Assembly (NCBI RefSeq): GCF_021538615.1
Contig: NZ_JAJHIZ010000003.1
Coordinates: 1,116,001 to 1,180,000 of the forward strand
Length of the DNA: 64,000 nucleotides
Direction: 5' to 3'
Source of the DNA: Niabella agricola
GTDB lineage: Bacteria > Bacteroidota > Bacteroidia > Chitinophagales > Chitinophagaceae
Part shown: positions 35,911 to 46,600 of the stretch, in pieces
Layout of the letters: every line of letters begins with the position of its first letter
Position numbering within the stretch: position 1 is the stretch's first letter
Translations under genes and position numbers: made by a program
The notes under the pieces: model-generated
Databases searched by the model: none
What the model saw: only the letters and a program-made list of their open reading frames with translations
What the model was told of the DNA's origin: nothing

Positions 35911-36717
35911 TTATTTAATATAGATTTCTTTTTTTTCAAAGGTATTGGCACTGAAATATCCCAATGCGCCGCCCCGGATATTTGAGGCCGGGTTTCCAGG
36001 AGAAGCGCTCTGATTTTGGCCTAACCCACTTTGTGTTAAACTGTACCAGAAGTCATAATTATCTTTACTGATGCAGCGCATTTCCACGCGCAGGTTATCT
36101 CCTTTTTTCAGATCGGAATCTCCATCCCCTGAAAAAATCATCAATTCATAAACCACGTTGCGCCCATCGATCAGTTTGTCATTGGTTACAAAAATGGTAT
36201 TCTCTTTCCGTCCGTCTACAAATTGTGTAAACCGGTATGCATTCCCCTCTCCTGGTGGATCCTTGAACTCCACCGTAGCAATGAGCCGCTGCCGGCCCAC
36301 AAATACCCGGCTGGTGGTGTATAGCGAATCCATTGATACTTTCTGCGGCATCCTGGAGCTGGCTGTAAAAACCTCGTTTCCGATTTTAACCGAAAGCTGA
36401 TAGGTAGCGCCCGGCTTTCCTGAAGCATTGGCCCGGTAAAGCCCGTTGCCTTTATGCTGGAGCAACACGGGCGCCTTGCCTACTTCGGCAATGGTTACAA
36501 AAGCATTCTCAACCCCTTCAAAGACATTGAGATCCGATACATTCAGTGTTTTAGAAACAATTACACTGTAAGAATCGTCGTTATCCGTCAGCGTACCTTC
36601 AATCACATATTTTTTATTGACACTGTTGATGTCTACCTGGATCACTTTTTGACAACCTGTTACCGCTAAAAGTAGAAAGCCAAACAAACCGTAAATAAAA
36701 AAAACGTTTCGATTCAT
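35911..36717 (-). CDS. DUF4249 lipoprotein, partner of the TonB receptor
   Basis: A 268-residue lipoprotein (LLAVTGCQK, lipobox Cys22) with the DUF4249 N-terminal signature VIEGTLTDNDDSYSVIVSKT and the beta-rich Ig-like region following. DUF4249 proteins are typically encoded directly after a non-SusC TonB-dependent receptor, as here (6 bp gap), and may act as its surface-exposed partner in the way SusD serves SusC. That role is inferred from context. Confidence 0.92.
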   Translation of the reverse strand: MNRNVFFIYGLFGFLLLAVTGCQKVIQVDINSVNKKYVIEGTLTDNDDSYSVIVSKTLNVSDLNVFEGVENAFVTIAEVGKAPVLLQHKGNGLYRANASGKPGATYQLSVKIGNEVFTASSRMPQKVSMDSLYTTSRVFVGRQRLIATVEFKDPPGEGNAYRFTQFVDGRKENTIFVTNDKLIDGRNVVYELMIFSGDGDSDLKKGDNLRVEMRCISKDNYDFWYSLTQSGLGQNQSASPGNPASNIRGGALGYFSANTFEKKEIYIK

Positions 36718-36723
36718 GTTACC

Positions 36724-39045
36724 CTAAAATTTAAAATGCCAGGAAATAGACGGCACAAAACGGAAAAGAGAGGTCTGTACGGCTTCCGTTATATCAGTGT
36801 TCTTGTCGTTTTGCTGGAACGTGATGAGGTAAGCATTTTCCCGTCCGTAGGCATTAAACAAACTGAAAGCCAGCTCCGACGATGTATTCTTACGCCGGGT
36901 TTTCAGCTGCCGTGTAGCACCCAGGTCCAGCCGGTGATAAGCCGGCATCCGGTAAGCATTGCGTTTGGTGTAATAAAACACAATTTGCTTATCGATTACA
37001 TATTTGCCACTGGGAAAAGTAACGGCATCGCCGGTGTAATACACCCAATTGGCAGAAAGATTCCATTTTTTATTCAACTGGTAATTGGTAACGATGGCCA
37101 CGTCATGAGTACGGTCCTGCCGGGCATTGTACCATTCCCCGTCGTTAATACCGGCAATCTTTCTCTCGGTTTTAGAAAGCGTATAGCCTACCCAGCCGGT
37201 GAGTCTTCCCTGTTTTTTTTTCAGCAGCAATTCGAGGCCATAGGCTCTCCCGATGCCCGACAACAACTGCGTTTCTATAGCGTCATTGGTATATACATCG
37301 GCTCCAGTGCGGTAATCGATCTGATTCTGGAAAGCTTTGTAATACACTTCTGCAGTGAGCTCGTATCGGTTACCGGAAAGATTTTTATACCAGCCCAGTG
37401 AATAAATATCTACGACCTCGGGTTTGATGCTGTTGGTGCTTGCCACCCATTTATCAGTCGGAAAATTTGCAGCCGAATTGGAGATGAGGTGCAGGTTCTG
37501 GGCGTTGCGGGCATAGGACGCTTTTAACGACGTACTGCTGTTTAGAATAAAACTGGCGGCAAGCCGGGGCTCCAGGTTCCAATAGTTTTTTACCAGTGCG
37601 CCTTTACGGTAGCTTAATGTATCGGTAATCGTACCATTTCCGTCTACTTCATAAAAATCGCCCGGCCCAAAAATGGCAAAGGACGACAGACGCATACCAA
37701 AGGTCAGGTTCAACCAGGAAGCCGCATTCCAGGTATCCGTGGCAAAAACCGCCGTTTCCCAGGAATACCGGTCTTGCAGGTACAGGTTATTATAGCTTGT
37801 TTTGCCAGAGCTGGTGATCTCCCCGGGCGTGATCGTATGATAAATGGAATTAAATCCAAAACGGAGCGAATGGCGTGAGCCGGCATACCATTGAATTTCT
37901 TCCTTCAGGTTCAGATCGCGTATCTGGGAAAAAATATTCAGGTCGTTGTTGGCATTATTGATCGCTATATTATAGTTAAAATCGCTGTAGATGAACGAGG
38001 TATTGGAAAAGAGCCGGTCGTTGAATATATGATTCCAGCGCAGGGTGCCGGTTTTATTTCCCCAATCCAAACCAAATTGCTTTTCAAGTTTCAGCACATC
38101 CCGCCCCAGGTAACCGGAAAGATACAGCCGGTCCTTTTTACCAAGCGTATAATTCATCTTGGCATTCACATCATAAAAAAACAAGCGGGTATTCTTATTC
38201 GTGGAATCGCCCAAAAGCGGCAGGAAGAAATCGGCGTAAGTGCGCCTGCCGGATACCAGGAAGGAAGAGCGGTCCTCCTGTATAGGCCCTTCCACATTGA
38301 GCTTGGCGGATATCAATCCCAAGCCGCCGCTTACCGCATACCGCTGATTATTGCCTTCATTCATTTTTACGTCCAGCACAGAAGAAAGCCTTCCCCCGTA
38401 TTGCGCCGGCATACCGCCTTTATAAACTGTTACATCTTTTACAATATCCGAATTAAACGTGGAAAAGAACCCCATGAGATGTGAGGCATTGTACACATTG
38501 GCTTCGTCGAGCAGGATCAGGTTCTGATCGGTAGAGCCTCCTCTTACATAGAAACCGCTGTTTCCATCTCCGGCAGATTTAATTCCCGGCAGCAACTGGA
38601 TGGCTTTTAAAATATCCCGTTCTCCCAGCAACATCGGAATAGTATTGATTTCCTTCATGGTCAGCCGCTCTACCCCCATCTGGGTACCACGGATGGTGCG
38701 GCCCTTTGTATTGGCGGTTACCTGCACATCATCCAGGTTTACCACCTGGTCCGGCAGCAATACATTTTGTAATTTATTTCCGTCCAGCCGGATGGTTTCT
38801 GTTACCGTTTCATAGCCAACGGCAGAATAGGAAACCGTATAACTTCCCTTTGAAAGTGTAAGCGAATAGAACCCATACTCATTGGAAGTGGTGCCGGCAG
38901 CACCGCCCTGTATCTCTACACTTGCATTGATCAGTGTTTCCCCGCTTGCGGCCGACTTTATGGTGCCGCTAAGGGTAACCTTTTCCTGCGCAAAGGAAAC
39001 CAGGGTGCACAATATGGCGATAAAAAGAATACCTGTCTGCTTCAT
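36724..39045 (-). CDS. TonB-dependent receptor with carboxypeptidase-regulatory-like domain
   Basis: A 773-residue outer-membrane transporter started at 39045 (MKQTGILFIAILCTLVSFAQ signal peptide). In-frame ATGs at 39057 and 39111 are alternatives. Order: CarboxypepD_reg-like domain (about 24-110), plug (about 120-230, with SAGDGNSGFYVRGGSTDQNL and GMPAQYGGRLSSVLDVKM), then a 22-strand-type barrel ending in SISWHFKF. It lacks the SusC signature and is paired with DUF4249, so it probably imports something other than a SusCD-type glycan. The substrate is not identifiable. Confidence 0.93.
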   Translation of the reverse strand: MKQTGILFIAILCTLVSFAQEKVTLSGTIKSAASGETLINASVEIQGGAAGTTSNEYGFYSLTLSKGSYTVSYSAVGYETVTETIRLDGNKLQNVLLPDQVVNLDDVQVTANTKGRTIRGTQMGVERLTMKEINTIPMLLGERDILKAIQLLPGIKSAGDGNSGFYVRGGSTDQNLILLDEANVYNASHLMGFFSTFNSDIVKDVTVYKGGMPAQYGGRLSSVLDVKMNEGNNQRYAVSGGLGLISAKLNVEGPIQEDRSSFLVSGRRTYADFFLPLLGDSTNKNTRLFFYDVNAKMNYTLGKKDRLYLSGYLGRDVLKLEKQFGLDWGNKTGTLRWNHIFNDRLFSNTSFIYSDFNYNIAINNANNDLNIFSQIRDLNLKEEIQWYAGSRHSLRFGFNSIYHTITPGEITSSGKTSYNNLYLQDRYSWETAVFATDTWNAASWLNLTFGMRLSSFAIFGPGDFYEVDGNGTITDTLSYRKGALVKNYWNLEPRLAASFILNSSTSLKASYARNAQNLHLISNSAANFPTDKWVASTNSIKPEVVDIYSLGWYKNLSGNRYELTAEVYYKAFQNQIDYRTGADVYTNDAIETQLLSGIGRAYGLELLLKKKQGRLTGWVGYTLSKTERKIAGINDGEWYNARQDRTHDVAIVTNYQLNKKWNLSANWVYYTGDAVTFPSGKYVIDKQIVFYYTKRNAYRMPAYHRLDLGATRQLKTRRKNTSSELAFSLFNAYGRENAYLITFQQNDKNTDITEAVQTSLFRFVPSISWHFKF

Positions 39046-39107
39046 AAATGATGTCATAAACAACCTCAATTCAACAAAAATAACCGAACTGCGGCAGATT
39101 ATTATTG

Positions 39108-41117
39108 TCAAGCTCCACGAGGCGGAATGATAAAGGATAAGGGCTTTTTAAAAAAATGCCGTACAATGATACGGATCAGCTCGGGATAACGCCGCAACTG
39201 AATGCCTCTTGATTTAACGGCTACGAAAAAAGCCAGAGAAAAACTCACCAGGAAATTAAAGAAACCGATTCCCAGAACACCCAGGAACACCGTTACTAAA
39301 TAACCCGTGGGAATGTTTCCGATACCCAGTCCGTAAACGCCAATGGCCATATTACCGGATGAGATGGTAATATGCCGGATATCGAAGGGCACACCGAATA
39401 TTTTACCCACATTGGCCGCCATTCCCAGGAAAAATCCCAGGCTGATGTTCCCGGCATAGGAACCTGCATTCCTTTCGATAAAACCTGCCCACCAACCCCT
39501 TTTTTTGGCGGAAGTACTGCTGTGCCATCCCGGATGATGAGCCAGCCGGCTGCCGATATTGCTGAATCGCATCTTATTCTGCACGTATCCTGCAATGATA
39601 CCGCTCAAAAACAAAAACACCCCGGTATTGCAGGCATATAACAATGAAAGACTTTGAAAAGGGTGTTGGTCCTGCAGCAGTGTAAAAGCAGCTTTACCGG
39701 ATACCAGCTTTTGCCCCATTAATTGGTGATAGGCCCATGCCAGCAGGTAGGTGCCGGGAAATACGACAATGAGATTTCCCACAAAAGAGGCTGTTTGGCT
39801 CCGGATCACTTTGGCCACCGTAAACGCCAGGCTTTGAAGATCGGGCTGGTCCAGGTGTTTTTTTGAGTCCAGCGAAACCGCCACGGCATTTGCTGTAAAC
39901 GCCGGTTGCTTGGTAGCCAGCGTGGAACCGGTTTGATCAATTAACACAAACCCCGCACTATAGTTGATACTGTACCAGAAACCCTGCCAGAAATAGGCAT
40001 AATGCAGCTTACCAAGGATATTTTTAACAACAGCTACAAAACAGATAATAAGTCCGCCCCACATGGCACTGGCGAGCATATTCAGGTAGTCCCTGCGGGT
40101 GCTGGTAATATACTTGCCGCCCCTTTGCCCCTTGTGTTCCGCAATCTGATATGCAATATAGCCCACCCCCTGCGAAATAAACTGACGAATACTGTTCTTG
40201 AGATTTTCGTTCCGAACCAGCAATTTAAAAAGGTCCACAAAACGGCCGATATCAAAATGATCATCATTATCAATCGTATCTAACAGGATGTGCATGCGTT
40301 CAATGCGCGCGCTAAGGATCAGCAATAAATAACTTTGTCGGATACTGGTGCCCCGCTGGTCCTGGTGCAGCCGGATATAGCGGATCTCATTTTCAATTTC
40401 AAAAAGCGTTTGCTTTAGCTGGTTGACTACTTCCCGGATCTTATACGGATCGGGTTTTTCGTGTTGCTGCAGTTCATGCAACAGACGGCTTTGTAACAGA
40501 AAAGGGTTTTCCGGTATCGAACGAAAAGGAGCAATATAACCGGAGATCTCTTTTTCCAGTCCGTTGTTGGCCACCTGAAAGGATAACACGGTAAGGGCGT
40601 CGATAAGGTGTTCTGTCAAACGCGGATCCTTCGCCTGTAAGGTAAACTGCAGCAATTCAAAAAAACTGATCCAGGTGGCACGCCGGATCGCCTCGACCCA
40701 TATGTGGTCATTTTTCTTATGAAACACCCGGTCGAGCACGTATACAAAATCATCCTTATTCTGTTCTTTAGGGAGCAGTTTATGTTTTAGCTTACCAATC
40801 AGTTCATCCCAAAAACCGCTGCTGAGCGGGATACCACTTTCTGTAAATGCGCCTTCCAGCCGGGTATTGATCAGCTGTACAAGGATCGATTGCTGCAACC
40901 TGGAAACGAGCGTCGGATGCGCCTCCAGGAAAAGAATCATTTCATTCATCCGTGCATCCGCCAGGTGCTGTTCTTTTTTTGGCGGCCGCAGGTCGCCAAA
41001 AAAAGCAATCAGGAAATGAAGGCTTTCTTCTTTTGTACGGATTTCGTAAGCCGATTCATCCTCCAGTACTTTTTCACAAAAGCTTTTTTCTTTTCTTTTT
41101 CGTTTAAATAAATGCAT
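39108..41117 (-). CDS. SpecificRecomb-family (Gcr-like) membrane protein
   Basis: A 669-residue protein matching the family annotated as 'site-specific recombinase' (PF10136, named after gonococcal Gcr). The N-terminal 330 residues are helical and soluble; the C-terminal half has several hydrophobic membrane segments (about 345-365, 440-465, 485-510, 545-570, 585-640) with GIIAGYVQNKMRFSNIG and ERNAGSYAGNISLGFFLGM. No tyrosine- or serine-recombinase catalytic motif is visible, so the recombinase name is doubtful. The role is unknown. It lies just upstream of the TonB receptor on the same strand. Confidence 0.82.
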   Translation of the reverse strand: MHLFKRKRKEKSFCEKVLEDESAYEIRTKEESLHFLIAFFGDLRPPKKEQHLADARMNEMILFLEAHPTLVSRLQQSILVQLINTRLEGAFTESGIPLSSGFWDELIGKLKHKLLPKEQNKDDFVYVLDRVFHKKNDHIWVEAIRRATWISFFELLQFTLQAKDPRLTEHLIDALTVLSFQVANNGLEKEISGYIAPFRSIPENPFLLQSRLLHELQQHEKPDPYKIREVVNQLKQTLFEIENEIRYIRLHQDQRGTSIRQSYLLLILSARIERMHILLDTIDNDDHFDIGRFVDLFKLLVRNENLKNSIRQFISQGVGYIAYQIAEHKGQRGGKYITSTRRDYLNMLASAMWGGLIICFVAVVKNILGKLHYAYFWQGFWYSINYSAGFVLIDQTGSTLATKQPAFTANAVAVSLDSKKHLDQPDLQSLAFTVAKVIRSQTASFVGNLIVVFPGTYLLAWAYHQLMGQKLVSGKAAFTLLQDQHPFQSLSLLYACNTGVFLFLSGIIAGYVQNKMRFSNIGSRLAHHPGWHSSTSAKKRGWWAGFIERNAGSYAGNISLGFFLGMAANVGKIFGVPFDIRHITISSGNMAIGVYGLGIGNIPTGYLVTVFLGVLGIGFFNFLVSFSLAFFVAVKSRGIQLRRYPELIRIIVRHFFKKPLSFIIPPRGA

Positions 41118-41205
41118 CCGTTTCTTTTAACCGGACTCCGGGAACGCCGGGTCATTGCCCTGCCTAAAAATAGTAAAAACTATTTTTGTACAACTACCGG
41201 ATAAC

Positions 41206-42087
41206 TTATGAAATTATTGTTACGGACCAGGTTCTTTCAAAGTGCCGGCCAGGCTCCAATACATTGATGCCCTCCTTCTTGGTAAAATCCTGGCCGGCGC
41301 CTACCGTGTCGGCAATACCGCACCAGGGTTCAATACAAACAAAATCAGCGCCCGGAACTGCCCATATACCCAGATAGGGAAAGCCCTCCCAGCTAAAATC
41401 AAAGCCCTTTCCGGTTTTATCAGAGCGCAACCGCAACTTTCGTGATTTAAGATCTTTCAGCACCACCGCATCTTTTGCAAACAGGCCTTTATTTAAACGC
41501 AGCACATTGGTATCATTGAAAAAGGGAACGGGGTTCTGCGCCAGCAATCCGCCTTCTTCGATGGGCCATCTCCGGGCATCTTCCTTTTCTTCAAACTCAA
41601 GGTAGTATTCCACATAAGCATCGCCTTTAAACAAAGGTAATTTAAATGCGGGATGCCCACCTACGGAAAACCACATATTCTTGCTGCCGGTATTCTGCAC
41701 ATCATAGGTAACGCTTAGGGTCTTCCCTTCAAGCCGGTATCTTAATTTAAGATCAAAGTCAAAAGGATATAATTCCAGTGTATCTGCCGTGCTTTTCAGC
41801 GCAAAAACCAGTTCATCGGCCAGCTGTCCTACCGGCAAAAAATTCATTTCACGTGCAAAGCCATGACGGTTCAGGTGATAGCTGCGTCCTTCAAACTGAT
41901 AGGCATTATCCTTAAGTGCGCCTACAATCGGAAACAATACGGGAGAATGCTTGCCCCATACTACCGGGTCGCCGCTCCACATATATTCCTGACCGGTACT
42001 CCTATCAATCAGACTTTGCAGTTCCGCACCTTTTTCTGAAACAGCGATTTTCAATACACTGTTTTCAATCTGGTATATTTTTGCCAT
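41206..42087 (-). CDS. Aldose 1-epimerase family protein (LacX-like)
   Basis: A 293-residue cytoplasmic protein of the galactose-mutarotase-like fold, LacX/YeaD group. It contains RSTGQEYMWSGDP near the N-terminus, the substrate-site motif FSVGGHPAFKLP with the conserved histidine (about 139-150), and FVCIEPWCGIAD with the catalytic glutamate (about 258-269). Such enzymes interconvert the anomers of sugars. The natural substrate of the LacX group is not established. It ends 100 bp from the sulfatase locus but is probably not part of it. Confidence 0.9.
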   Translation of the reverse strand: MAKIYQIENSVLKIAVSEKGAELQSLIDRSTGQEYMWSGDPVVWGKHSPVLFPIVGALKDNAYQFEGRSYHLNRHGFAREMNFLPVGQLADELVFALKSTADTLELYPFDFDLKLRYRLEGKTLSVTYDVQNTGSKNMWFSVGGHPAFKLPLFKGDAYVEYYLEFEEKEDARRWPIEEGGLLAQNPVPFFNDTNVLRLNKGLFAKDAVVLKDLKSRKLRLRSDKTGKGFDFSWEGFPYLGIWAVPGADFVCIEPWCGIADTVGAGQDFTKKEGINVLEPGRHFERTWSVTIIS

Positions 42088-42187
42088 AGCATGCCAATTT
42101 GAACAATAAACGGAAAATATACCATTTTAGTATCTGTTTTTACAATAAATTCCTGTTTTTCAATGTTTGGCAATTGTAAAAACCAAA

Positions 42188-43618
42188 TTATCTGCTGATA
42201 TCCCAGTTGGGGGGCGCCTTGAATGTTGCTCTTCCCTGTTCGTAGGGCGGCACTTTTTCTGCAGGAATAATCGCCTGATATTTTTTTGATGCATCCATTA
42301 GTGTCTTTACCTGCCCCGGGTAACGGGCGACCAGGTTTTCTTTTTCGTAAGGGTCTTTATCAATAGCAAAAAGCTGGGCTGCTGTTTGCGAAACTGCAGG
42401 TTTGGGCGCCACCAGTTTCCATCCATTCTTGATCAGTGTGCCATTACCGAGATAGAACTCACGGGGATCATTTCTTTGTGCTTTAAGATTTTTCAAAATA
42501 GAAACGCCGTCATAGGGTTGAGGAGGAGGTGTTCGTATACCGGCAATCTCCCGGAGCGTGGGCGCTATATCGATATAACCGGCCACTTGCTCAGAGGTCC
42601 AGCCACCTTTAAACCCGGCGGGCCACCGGATTACTGCAGGTACCCGCACCCCGCCTTCCCACTCCTGGAATTTAAAGCCGCGCAGGGGCTGATTCCGTCC
42701 GCCCTCTTTCTGAGCGGCCCCGTTATCGCTTTGGAATAATACCAGTGTATTTTTTTCGATACCAGCCTTCCGGAGCGCCTCCATGATCCTGCCGATGCCC
42801 GCATCCATTGCGGTAACCATTGCCGCGTAGGTTTGCCGGCGCGTATTTCCTCTTCCCATGGCGCCTTCGTTTCCGGCCGGCTCCTTACCGAAGACCGGTT
42901 TGGAAGGATCAAAGCCATACTGAAGGAGATCCGCTTCTTTCGCCTGAAGCGGTCCATGCGGCGCATTATAGGCGATGTATAAAAAGAATGGCCCATGGTT
43001 TTTATAATTGCCGATGCATCGTACTGCCTCCCCGGTGATCAGGTCCGTAGTATAGCCGGTATCCTTTGATGCTTCCCAGTCGTTATGCCAATCCAGTTCT
43101 CCTTCGCGCTTGTGTGTAAAATAGTCGATGGCGCCGTTGTAGTGCCCATAAAAATGGGTAAATCCCCTGCTCAAAGGAAGGTATTTTCTTTTTGAGTGCC
43201 CCAGGTGCCATTTCCCGATCGCCGCCCGGTTTTTATAGCCGGCCTGAGCCAGCATCTGTGGCAGAAATTCGGCCGCTGTATCTACACCAAAATCCAGCCA
43301 GGGGGCGATCACATTTTCCCGCAATCCGTAGCGTTCCGGCAATCGCCCGGTCATGATACCGGTGCGCGTGGGCGAGCAGATCGGACTAACATAATACCGG
43401 TTCAGGATTACGCCCTCACGGGCCAGCTGGTCGATATGCGGAGTTCGGATCTCACTGCCGTGAAACCCTACATCTCCCCAGCCCATATCATCGGCCACAA
43501 TAATCACTATATTGGGCCGGGACTGCTGGGCCCGGACCTGTAACAGCAGAAAGGAGCAAATGAACAGCATTCCGATATTATGCCTGGTCCTTTCGAAAGA
43601 TGGAATCTTTATATGCAT
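42188..43618 (-). CDS. Secreted sulfatase (arylsulfatase family S1), Cys-type
   Basis: A 476-residue exported sulfatase with active-site motif CSPTRTGIMTGRLPE; Cys81 would be converted to formylglycine. Metal ligands include VADDMGWGD (Asp43/Asp44) and FQSDNGAA; the Lys/His signature GKWHLGH is present. Three in-frame starts exist (43648, 43618, 43570). I chose 43618 because it gives a signal peptide with a basic n-region; it overlaps the regulator gene upstream by 41 bp. It is the last gene of the susC operon. The sulfated sugar it acts on is unknown. Confidence 0.92.
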   Translation of the reverse strand: MHIKIPSFERTRHNIGMLFICSFLLLQVRAQQSRPNIVIIVADDMGWGDVGFHGSEIRTPHIDQLAREGVILNRYYVSPICSPTRTGIMTGRLPERYGLRENVIAPWLDFGVDTAAEFLPQMLAQAGYKNRAAIGKWHLGHSKRKYLPLSRGFTHFYGHYNGAIDYFTHKREGELDWHNDWEASKDTGYTTDLITGEAVRCIGNYKNHGPFFLYIAYNAPHGPLQAKEADLLQYGFDPSKPVFGKEPAGNEGAMGRGNTRRQTYAAMVTAMDAGIGRIMEALRKAGIEKNTLVLFQSDNGAAQKEGGRNQPLRGFKFQEWEGGVRVPAVIRWPAGFKGGWTSEQVAGYIDIAPTLREIAGIRTPPPQPYDGVSILKNLKAQRNDPREFYLGNGTLIKNGWKLVAPKPAVSQTAAQLFAIDKDPYEKENLVARYPGQVKTLMDASKKYQAIIPAEKVPPYEQGRATFKAPPNWDISR

Positions 43619-46600
43619 GCTCTGATAAATATTTTTCAACAAATTCACTAGGGGTTACACCAAACTGAAGTGTAAAACATTTGGTAAAATAAGAGGGCGA
43701 GTTAAAGCCGGTCCGGTATCCGGCTTCAGAAACATTGCATTGACCCGATAACAATAATTTAGCAGCTTCTTTTAACCGGATCACCCGGATAAATTCATTC
43801 GGGCTATTGCCTGAAACCGCTTTTAGCTTCTTATGCAATGTAGAACGGCTCATCGCAACCGCCTTGCTGAGTTCTTCTACCGACAACTGGTAATCATCCA
43901 GCCGCTCTTCAATAATTGCTGTAATCTTTTCAATGAAGATCTTGTCGCTGGGATTATTGTAAAGGGTATCTGCCTCCACAAAGGGGTGAGCGCTGAATTT
44001 CTCTTTCAGGCGGGCTCTTGTCTCCAGCAGGTTCTTGATTGTAGCCGTGAGCTGCTTCCACTTGAACGGCTTCATGATATAGGCATCGGCGCCACTTTCC
44101 AGCGCCTGCAACTCCGCGTCTGTGGTACCTTTTGCTGTAAGCAGCACTACCGGTATATGGCTGCTGCTGATCTGTTCCCTGATCCGCCGGCACAGGGCGA
44201 TACCATCCAGTTCGGGCATCATTACATCAGACAATACCAGCTCGATCTGCCGGGTGTGCAAAATACCAAGTGCTTCTTTTCCATTGATCGCACAACAGGT
44301 ATGATACCCCTCTCCCTTCAGACTGGATGAAATAAAATCCAGCATATTGAGATCATCTTCTACTACGAGGATCGTTGTTCTGCCAGCCTCATCCCCCACT
44401 ATTGTTTCCGCAACCGGCAACGCAGACTCCTCACTGGTTACAACCGTTTCAAAAGGAAGTGTAAGCACGAAGGTTGTAAAGCCGTCCTTCCCGTTTATTG
44501 CCACTAATGATCCGGCATGTTTTTCGGCAAGCGCCTTTGCCAGTGAAAGCCCGATGCCGGTACCGCCGGCATTATTCAGTTGCCCGGTGATATTTGCCAC
44601 TTTATAAAAGGGTTTGAATACGGTAACCAGCTCCGTCTCCGGTATGCCAATACCGTCGTCTTTTACCTGTATAGAAACAGCCCCCTGCCCCCTGGTATCC
44701 GGCTCCTGCTGATGCACACGAAGCTCCACTTCCGATGCCGCAAATTTAAAAGCATTCATCAGCAGGTTATTGAGTATTTTTTGCAATGCCTCCGGATCTG
44801 CATCGATCGTGAAACGGTCTATATCTGTTGTTAACAGGAACCTGATTTTCTTTTGTGCAGCAATGATACCAAAACGGGCGTAAAGCGCCTGCACAAAAGA
44901 GATCAATTCCAGCGGCTCCTTGCGTATGGTATAAATATCACTCTCGATCCTGCGAAAATCGAGCAACTGGTTTACCAGCGATTGCAGGCGTTCGCTATTC
45001 TCCTCCATTACCTTCAAATGCCTCCGCTGATCGCTTTGCAGTCCGGCCTCTTTGAGGTTTTCCAGGGGCGCCATAATCAGTGAAAGCGGGGTTCGTATTT
45101 CATGCGCCATCGTCGTAAAGAAATCCATTTTTTGTTGATAGAATTCTTTCTCCCGCTGTACTTTCATTTTTTCCAGCCGCACTTCATTTTTCCGGATCTC
45201 GCGCCGTTTGTAATAATTGCGTAGTAAAAAAACGGCCGCCACCAACATCACAGCGTACAGGATATAGGCCAGGTTGGTTCGGTAAAACGGGGGCCGAACC
45301 CGAACCGCTACCACTGCCTCCCTATTGTTCCAGTTGCCGTAGATATCGGTTGCCTTAACTTTAAAAGTATATGCTCCCGGGGGCAGATTGGTATAGGTAG
45401 CCACCCGTTGGGGGCCTACATTATTCCATTGTTTATCGAAGCCCTCCATTTTGTAGGCGTATTTTATTTTACCTGGATCTTTAAAATCCAGGAGTGCATA
45501 TTCAAAGCTGATCACCGATTGACTATATGCAAGCTGGATCTTTTGCGTAAATCCGACCAGCTGTTGCAGAACGCTTTTTTTATCCTCCAGATCCGGTTCA
45601 TGATCAAAGATCTTAAAGCTGGTCAGGATCAGGTTACTCTGCAATGTTTCGGTCCGTATTTTTTCCGGGTAAAACGCGTTGAACCCATTGATGCCGCCTA
45701 GGAAAATACGACCATCCCGGGCGCGGTAATAGGCATTGTAATTATAGAGCTTTCCCTGCAGGTTGTTAAGGCCGGTAAACGACCAGACCCGTCCATTCTT
45801 CTTCGAAAAGCGAAGCAATCCGTTGTTGGTTGAAAGCCACAAAAAACCATTATTATCCGGCACGATACCAAAGACCACATTGCTCATTCCCTGGCCTGGT
45901 CCGTACCTCGTACAGATACCCGTCCGTTTATCGAGCCGGTTTAACCCGCCGCCATCGGTACCGGCCCATAGCTGACCCTCCGGATCATCATACAGGGAAA
46001 TGATCTTGTTAGAACTGATGGATGCCGCATGATCTGTTGTACGGAACTGCTGCCATTTTCCGGTTTTAACATCCCTTTTTATAAGCCCATTTTCATAGGT
46101 TGCGATCCACAGGCAGCGGTCGGCATCTTCGTATATTTTATAGATACAGCTGTTATGCAGATCCATATCCGCAACCTTTACAAATTGATTCTTTACCGGA
46201 TCAAAAATATTCAATCCCTTTACTGTTCCCACCCAAACAACACCGCTGCGGTCTTCGTAAATGCTGTAGATACTGTTGGAACTGATACTACCCGGGTCGG
46301 TCGGGTTGTGATGATATTGTGTTACGGCCCCGGTGTTGAGGTCTACTACATTCAATCCTCCGGAAAATGTACCTACCCAAAGCCGGTTATTACGGTCTTT
46401 ATATAAAGCGTGAATATTGGAATAAGAAAGCGGCTGCGTATAGGGAGCGAAGGGGTACTTATAGAACTTTCCGGTGGCCGTTTCAAAATAATTTAACCCG
46501 CCATTCTCCGTGCCCACCCAGAAATTTCCCGGTCGGTCTTCCAGGAAACAGCTTACAGCGCTACCCGATAGCCCATAGCTGTTACCGTTGGGATAATACA

